Source of the DNA: Paraspadella gotoi
Taxonomy: Eukaryota > Chaetognatha
Direction: 5' to 3'
NCBI GenBank assembly: GCA_051294375.1
Contig: CM119270.1
Coordinates: forward strand, 18,781,546-18,845,545
Length of the DNA: 64,000 bases
Shown here: piece by piece, positions 57,752 through 64,000 of the stretch
How positions within the stretch are numbered: position 1 is the stretch's first letter
Layout of the letters: each line of letters begins with the position of its first letter
The notes under the pieces: model-generated
What the model saw: only the letters and a program-made list of their open reading frames with translations
What the model was told of the DNA's origin: nothing
Database searches by the model: none
Position numbers and translations under genes: made by a program

Positions 57752-58368
57752 CTAAGGTGTAGTAAATTTCTAAATTTAACTTTAATTAAAAATTCTAAAA
57801 GTGAGGAACGAACAACTATACTAATGAACATTTATGTTATAAAAAAAATTTTATAATAAATTTTACCAATTACGCAGTAGGCCATATTTATACTATACTA
57901 ATCAATAAATGTTAAAAATCAAACAGTTTTTTTTAAGATTTTTTTGCAATTTGGATTCGTCATAAAAAGTTGATTAATAAGAAATATAACTCTTTTTAAA
58001 AAATTCATTCATTTAAGTGGGTCAAAATTAAAAAAAAGCTATTATTTTAAGCTGAAATTAACTTTTTATATATTAAATATAGTTTTTTAATTCTTAACCC
58101 ACTTAATGAAATAATTTTTAAAAAAAGATTATATATTTTCTTTTTATTTAAACTTTTGACGAGCGAATTCAAATCTGCAATCAAAATTTAAGCAAAAGTA
58201 TTTTGAAAATTTTTCAATTTTATAAGGATAGTACATATATATAAATATAGCTTACTGCAAAAAATTAAAAAACATAAAATTATTTTTTTTACAAAATTAT
58301 GTTCATGTGGTATGTTGTTCATAATTGAATTTTTAGAATTTTCGTATGTAACTTCACTAAACGCCTTA
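57752..58368. mobile_element. long-palindrome TIR (foldback/MITE-type) element
   Basis: The two halves are diverged inverted repeats of roughly 270-300 bp. Left arm words ATTCTAAAAG, AATGAACAT, GCAGTAGGCCATATTTATA, GCAATTTGGATTCG and ATTTAAGTGGGTC return in reverse complement on the right as ATTCTAAAAA, CATGAACAT, GCAGTAAGCTATATTTATA, GCAGATTTGAATTCG and ATTAAGTGGGTT. The centre is around 58030-58085. No transposase frame. A related single arm lies at 7861-8110. Confidence 0.75.
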
Positions 58369-59426
58369 CTACTACATCGTCTTCGTCACCTGCCTCCCTC
58401 CCTCCTCCTCCTTCCTTCCTTCCTGCTCCCCCTCTCGTCTCCGAGCGAGGTTCGTCGCCAGATTCCGACATCGAGCACGCCCAGACGGAACGGAAAATTT
58501 ATGAGGCGACGAAATCACGAGGCGAGAAAAGGATTGACGATCGAACGAGAGACCGGGAAGTCTCGCACGCAGTCACGCCAGTCATTAAATTTTGTGTGTG
58601 TGTGTGATCTCGTTATGAGAAAACTTAATGAGGATATAGTTTTTACTTACGATTCCATGAAAAATATTAACTTCGATTCGGTTACTAAAGAAAAAAGTTG
58701 ACATTTTCTAAAAGTCTTGCATTTCACGCGAGCGTCTTCTTCACGCTCGATTCTCACGTCGCCTGTCCTTTCTCTCGTGACCCCAAAAATTCCCCATTTC
58801 GCTCCTTTTCACTTACCTAACCCCATACTCGTTTGACCTCGAGGTAAATAGACTCACGAATGACGACGCTATTTTTAGAACACGTCCTCATCTCGTCACC
58901 TGATTGGCTCGAGAAATCAGCGAATCAGCGCTGAGCGGACGAAAAAAAAAGATTTCGTTCTTTTTTCGTTTGTCATATGAGAGGAGAATATGAAAGACAG
59001 GGTTTAAAAAAGGAAAAAAAATATATGTATATATATAAATATATATAAATAAATATATATATAATGTATAAAAAATTGAATTGAATAAAAGGAGGAAAAG
59101 ACAAAAGATGTTAAAATGAAGTTGGGAAAACCAGAATGCCGAACTATTTTTGGCGCAATATAGATTCGGAGAATGTGAAAAAAAATGAATAGGTCGACGC
59201 GTCGTCATTAATACCGATGAGTCATTACGTTCAAATTTACAAATTAAAAGATTTAAATCAATATTTTTAAACATGGGAAAACTAGCGCAGTAAACTTAGT
59301 AAACGGCAAAACAAGAAAAAAAAACGCAAACTAGTAATGAGAAAGAACGTTCCTTATGTACACAGTTTGAAAGTATTTTAAAAATATCATAACATTTTGC
59401 AATAACCTTTCAAATATTTGATGTTT
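58369..59426. other. gene-free stretch
   Basis: CT-rich start, a GC-richer island (58430-58590) with a (GT)n run, an ATTGG/GAATCAGCG region near 58900, and (AT)n near 59020-59060. No recognised exon on either strand. Confidence 0.5.
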
Positions 59427-59432
59427 TTTATT
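59427..59432 (-). terminator. polyadenylation signal AATAAA for the repeat-protein gene
   Basis: Minus-strand AATAAA 66 bp beyond the stop codon of the Lys/Glu-rich repeat gene, a normal spacing for a 3' end. Confidence 0.65.
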
Positions 59433-59497
59433 CCAAGCTTTTATGAGTTATTCCAGTTTTAATTTTTGGCTGACACTAACCCCAAGTTTTTTCACAA

Positions 59498-62400
59498 TTA
59501 AATTCCTAATGGACTTAGATTTACATAGAATTTTCCATCTTTTTTACCTTTTGTTGCCTCTATTGTTCCTTTATCATCGTCGACTTCTTCTTTTACAAAA
59601 GGTAAAATTGTTCCTCCATTTGAAGCTTTAGTTTCTTCATGAGTTGAAACTACTTGTATCGTGTTTTCATCAGTTTCATTACTGGTTTTTGTCTTTCCTT
59701 TTTGATAAACAATTACATCAACTTCAGTAGCTACCTTTTCACCCTCAATTTTTTCTTCTTCTTGTTCTTTTTCCAAAGTATTTCTGTCATCTTCAAAGTC
59801 AGTAGTCTTTTTTTGCCCATCAACTGTTTCCTTATCTTTGGATTCAACTTTAGTTACAACTTCATTTGTAATAACAATTTCTTCAGCCTCATCTCCATCT
59901 ACTTTTTCTTTAGTTTCACCTTTCTCAGATTCCTTATCATCTTCATCCTTAACTTTCTCTGACTCTTTTTGTTTCTCTTCTTTTTCTTTATCCTCTGTTA
60001 ATACAACTACTGCTGGTGTAATTTCTTCTTTTTTTTCATCTGTTTTTTCTTCAGTTTCTTTTATTTGTGTTTTCTTATCATTTTCATCCTTATCATTCTC
60101 TGACTCCATTTGTTTCTCTTCTTTTTCTTTATCCTCTGGTAATACAACTACTGCTGGTATAATTTCTTCTTTTTTTTCATCTGTTTTTTCTTCAGTTTCT
60201 TCTATTTGTGTTTTCTTATCATCTTCATTCTTATCTTTCTCTGACTCTTTTTGATCCTCTTCTTTTTCTTCATACCCTTTACAAGTTACAACTCCTACAT
60301 GCTCTGCCACATAAACTTTTTCATCTTCATCCTTATCTTTCTCGAACACTTTTTGTTTCTCTTCTTTTTCTTTATCCTCTGTTATTACAACTAGAGCTGG
60401 TATAATTTCTTCTTTTTCTTCAACTGTTTTTTCTTTAGTTTCTTCTATTAGTGTTTTCTTATCATCTTCATCCATATCTTTCTCTGACTCCTTTTGTTTC
60501 TTTTCTTTTTCTTTATCCTCGGTTAATTCAACTATGGCTGGTATAATTTCTTGTTTTTCTTCATCTGTTTTTTCTTCAGTTTCTTCTATTTGTGTTTTTT
60601 TAATATCTTCGTCCGTATCTTTCTCTGACTCTTTTTGTTTCTGTTCTTTTTCTTTATCTTCTGTTAATAAAAACTACTGCTGGTGTAAATTTCTTCTTTT
60701 TTCCATATGTTTTTCTTCAGCTTCTTCTATTTGGTTTTCTTATCATGCTTCATCCTTATCTTTTCATGACTCTCTTTGTTTTCTTCTTTTTCTTTTCCCT
60801 CTTAAACAACTACTGCTGGGTAATTCTCTTTTTCTTCCACTGTTTCTTCTTTAGATTCTTCTATTTTGTGTTTTCTATCATTTCATCCCTTATCTTTCTC
60901 TGACTGCTTTTGTTTCTCTTCTTTTCTTTATCCTCTGATAATACAACTACTGGTATTATTTCTTCTTTTTCTTCATCTGTTTTTTCTTCAGCTTCTTCTA
61001 TTTGTATTTTCTTATCATCTTCATCCTTATCTTTCTCTGACTCTTTTTGTTTCTCTTCTTTATCTTTATCCTCTGTTAATACAACTACTGCTGGTGTAAT
61101 TTTTTCTTTTTTTTCATCTGTTTTTTCTTCAGTTTCTTCTATTTGTGTTTTCATATCATCCTCATCCTTATCTTTCTCTGACTCTTTTTGTTTCGCTTCT
61201 TTTTCTTTATCCCCTGTTAATTCAACTACTGCTGGTGTAATTTCTTCTTTTTCTTCATCTGTTTTTTCTTCCGTTTCTTCTATTTGTATTTTCTTATCAT
61301 CTTCATTGTTATCTTTATCTGTCTTATTTTGTTTCTCTTTTTTTTCTTTATCCTCTGTTAATACAACTACTGGTATTATTTCTTCTTTTTCTTCATCTGT
61401 TTTTTTTATAGTTTCTTCTATTTGTGTTTTCTTATCATTTTCATCTATATCTTTCTCTGACTCTTTTTGTTTCTCTTCTTTTTTTTTATCCTCTGTTAAT
61501 ACAACTACTGCTGGTACAATTTCTTGTTTTTCTTCATCTGTTTTTTCTTCAGTTTCTTCTATTTGTGTTTTCTTATTATCTTTGTCCTTATCTTTCTCTG
61601 ACTCTTTTTGTTTCTTTTCTTTTTCTTTATCTTCTGTTAATAAAACTACTGCTGGTGTAATTTCTTCTTTTTCTTCATCTGTTTTTTCTTTAGTTTCTTC
61701 TGTTTGCGTTTTCATATCATCTTCATCCTTATCTTTCTCTGACTCTTTTTGTTTCTCTTCCTTTTCTTTATCCTCTGTTAATACAACTACTGGTATTATT
61801 TCTTCTTTTTCTTCATTTGTTTTTTCTTCAGATTCTTCTATTTGTGTTTTCTTATCATCTTCATCCTTATCTTTCTCTGACTCTTTTTGTTTCTCTTCTT
61901 TTTCTTTATCCCCTGTTAATTCAACTACTGCTGGTGTAATTTCTTTTTTTTCTTCATCTGTTTTTTCTTCCGTTTCTTCTATTTGTTTTTTCTTATCATC
62001 TTCATCCTTATCTTTATCTGTCTTATTTTGTTTCTCTTCTTTTTCTTTATCCTCTGTTAATACAACTACTGGTATTATTTTTTCTTTTTCTTCATCTTTT
62101 TCTTCTTCAGATTCTTCTATTTGTGTTTTCTTATCATCTCCATCCTTATCTTTCTCTGACTCTTTTTGTTTCTCTTTTTTTTCTTTATCCCCTGTTAATA
62201 CAACTACTGCTGGTGTAATTTCTTCTTTTTTTTCATCTGTTTTTTCTTTAGTTTCTTCTCTTTGTGTTTTGTTATCATCTTCATCCTTATCTTTCTCTGA
62301 CTCTTTTTGTTTCTCTTCCTTTTCTTTATCCTCTGGTAATACAACTACTGTTATTATTTCTTCTTTTTCTTCATCTGTTTTTTCTTCAGATTTTTCTATT

Positions 62401-64000
62401 TGTGTTTTCTTATCATTTTCATCCTTATCTTTCTCTGACTCTATTTGTTTCTCTTCTTTATCTTTATCCTCTGTTAATACAACTACTGCTGGTGTAATTT
62501 TTTCTTTTTCTTCATCTGTTTTTTCTTCAGTTTCTTCTATTTGTGTTTTCATATCATCCTCATCCTTATCTTTCTCTGACTCTTTCTGTTTCTTCTCTTT
62601 TTCTTTATCCCCTGTTAATTCAACTACTGCTGGTGTAATTTCTTCTTTTGCTTCATCTGTTTTTTCTTCCGTTTCTTCTATTTGTATTTTCCTATCATAT
62701 TTATCCTTATCTTTATCTGTCTTATTTTGTTTCTCTTCCTNNNNNNNNNNTGTATTTTCCTATCATCTTTATCCTTATCTTTATCTGTCTTATTTTGTTT
62801 CTCTTCTTTTTCTTTATCCTCTGTTAATACAACTACTGGTATTTTTTTTTCTTTTTCTTCATCTGTTTTTTCTTCAGATTCTTTTATTTGTGTTTTCTTA
62901 TCATCTTCATCCTTATCTTTCTCTGACTCTATTGTTTCTCTCTTTTCTTTATCCCTTGTTATACAACTACTGCTGGTGTAATTTCTTCTTTTTCTTTCAT
63001 CTGTTTTCCTTCCAGTTTCTTCTATTTGTGTTTTTTTATCATCTTCATCCTTTTCTTTCTCTGACTCTTTTTGTTTCTCTTCTTTATCTTTATCCTCTGT
63101 TAATACAACTCCTGTTGGCGTAATTTCTTCTTTTTCTTCATCTGTTTTTTTTATAGTTTCTTCTATTTGTGTTTTCTTATCATCTTCATCCTTATCCTTT
63201 TCATTTTGTTTCTCTTCTTTTTCTTTATCCTCTGTTAATACAACTACTGCTGGTGTAATTTCTTTTTTTTCTTCATCTGTTTTTTCTTCAGTTTTTTCCA
63301 TTTGTGTTTTCTTATCATCTTCATCTTTATCTTTCCCTGACTCTTTTTGTTTCTCTTCTTTTTCTTTATCCTCTTTTAATTCAACTACTGCTGGTGTAAT
63401 TTCTTCTTTTTCTTCATCTGTTTTTTCTTCAGTTTCTTTTATTTGTATTTTCTTATCATCTTCATTCTTATCTTTCTCTGACTCTTTTTGTTTCTCTTCT
63501 TTTTCTTTATCCTCTGTAAATACAACTACTGCTGGTCTAATTTCTTCTTTTTCTTCATCTGTTTTTTTTTCAGTTTCTTCTATTTGTATTTTCTTATCAT
63601 CTTCATCCTTATCTTTCTCTGACTCTTTTTGTTTCTCTTCTTTTTCTTTATCCTCTGTAAATACAACTACTGCTGGTGTAATTTCTTCTTTTTCTTCATC
63701 TGTTTTTTCTTTAGTTTCTTCTATTTGTATTTTCTTATCATCTTCATCCTGATTTTTCTCTGACTTTTTTTGTTCTTCTTCTTTTTCTTCATCTTCATTA
63801 GTAACCACTACTGCAACAACAATTTCTTCATTTTCTCCATCTTCTTTGTCTTGAGTTTCTCCTTTCTTTAATTCCTTAAGCTGTTCACCCTTATCTCCCT
63901 CATCTTTAGTTATAATTACTACTGCTGTAGTTTCATCCTCTTCATCTACTTCGTGTTCAATTTCTTTTTTCACTGATTCCTTATCATCTTCATCCTCATC
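59498..64000 (-). CDS. giant Lys/Glu-rich tandem-repeat protein, 3' part (partial)
   Basis: One uninterrupted minus-strand exon open to the window edge (still coding at 64000) and ending TAA at 59498-59500. From about 63770 to 59960 it consists of about 29 tandem units of 46-47 residues (141 bp). Each unit is like TEDKEKEEKQKESEKDKDED, then KKTQIEETEEKTDEEKEE, then a hydrophobic ITPAVVVL or IIPVVVL. Variant units NKTDKDK and TGDKEK recur every five units. The C-terminus (about 150 residues, ending KFYVNLSPLGI) is unique. No domain recognised. The composition predicts a highly charged, disordered or coiled-coil, neurofilament-like protein. Frame breaks near 60690-60880 and 62930-63000 and a 10-N gap at 62741 are probably assembly errors. 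The long Ser/Phe-rich frame on the plus strand is its antisense shadow. Confidence 0.8.
62741..62750. other. assembly gap (10 N) inside the repeat array
   Basis: The sequence on both sides of the gap encodes the same partial unit (KQNKTDKDKDK), so the gap probably marks a collapsed or over-extended repeat. The unit count is uncertain by at least one. Confidence 0.85.

Noticed and set aside
60910-63123. 737-codon plus-strand open frame rich in Ser and Phe
   Set aside because: It is the antisense shadow of the Lys/Glu-rich repeat gene. The 141-bp period keeps both strands open, and the minus strand has the sensible C-terminus and poly(A) signal.
1-64000. Bacterial-type systems (operons, CRISPR arrays, toxin-antitoxin, phage)
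   Set aside because: Intron-exon genes, SINEs and dense microsatellites show this is animal nuclear DNA. No spaced direct-repeat array with unique spacers was seen.

Overview
The window is draft nuclear DNA from an invertebrate animal, most likely an arthropod. The evidence is GT-AG introns, AT-rich noncoding DNA full of microsatellites, tRNA-derived SINEs and animal-specific genes (a misshapen/TNIK-type kinase and a neuroglian/L1-CAM-type adhesion molecule). The exact taxon cannot be read from the sequence. Coding exons are short GC-rich islands, and several carry single-base indels. Together with N-gaps and near-identical adjacent blocks this indicates an unpolished long-read assembly containing false duplications. 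Layout: 964-10290 (+) holds the 3' half of a misshapen/TNIK/MAP4K4 GCK-IV kinase, with linker exons and the first and last parts of the CNH domain; the middle of the CNH domain is lost at a gap at 7389-7413. 12790-19450 holds two noisy copies of one block, containing two phase-compatible minus-strand exons of an unrecognised protein with an acidic tail and a Penelope-type hammerhead-ribozyme-like motif. 19234-24977 (-) is a divergent importin-alpha-like armadillo-repeat gene whose N-terminus lacks the basic IBB domain. 28132-31205 (-) is the transmembrane and cytoplasmic part of a neuroglian gene, ending in FIGQY and a PDZ-ligand-like TTFV. About 33.9-57.2 kb is one repeat-rich locus present as four partial copies bounded by gaps. 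Only the fourth copy carries a degenerate Ty3/gypsy-type LTR element (52270-55895); the matching empty site is visible in two other copies. 57752-58368 is a long palindromic terminal-inverted-repeat element, with a related arm at 7861-8110. 59498-64000 (-) is the 3' part of a very long exon encoding about 29 tandem ~47-residue Lys/Glu-rich units. The genes do not form a functional pathway. The kinase (signalling through a CNH effector domain), the importin-like protein (nuclear transport family), neuroglian (adhesion linked to ankyrin) and the repeat protein are independent neighbours. The most interesting material is the ribozyme-like motif, the foldback element, the polymorphic-looking LTR insertion, the IBB-less importin and the higher-order repeat protein.
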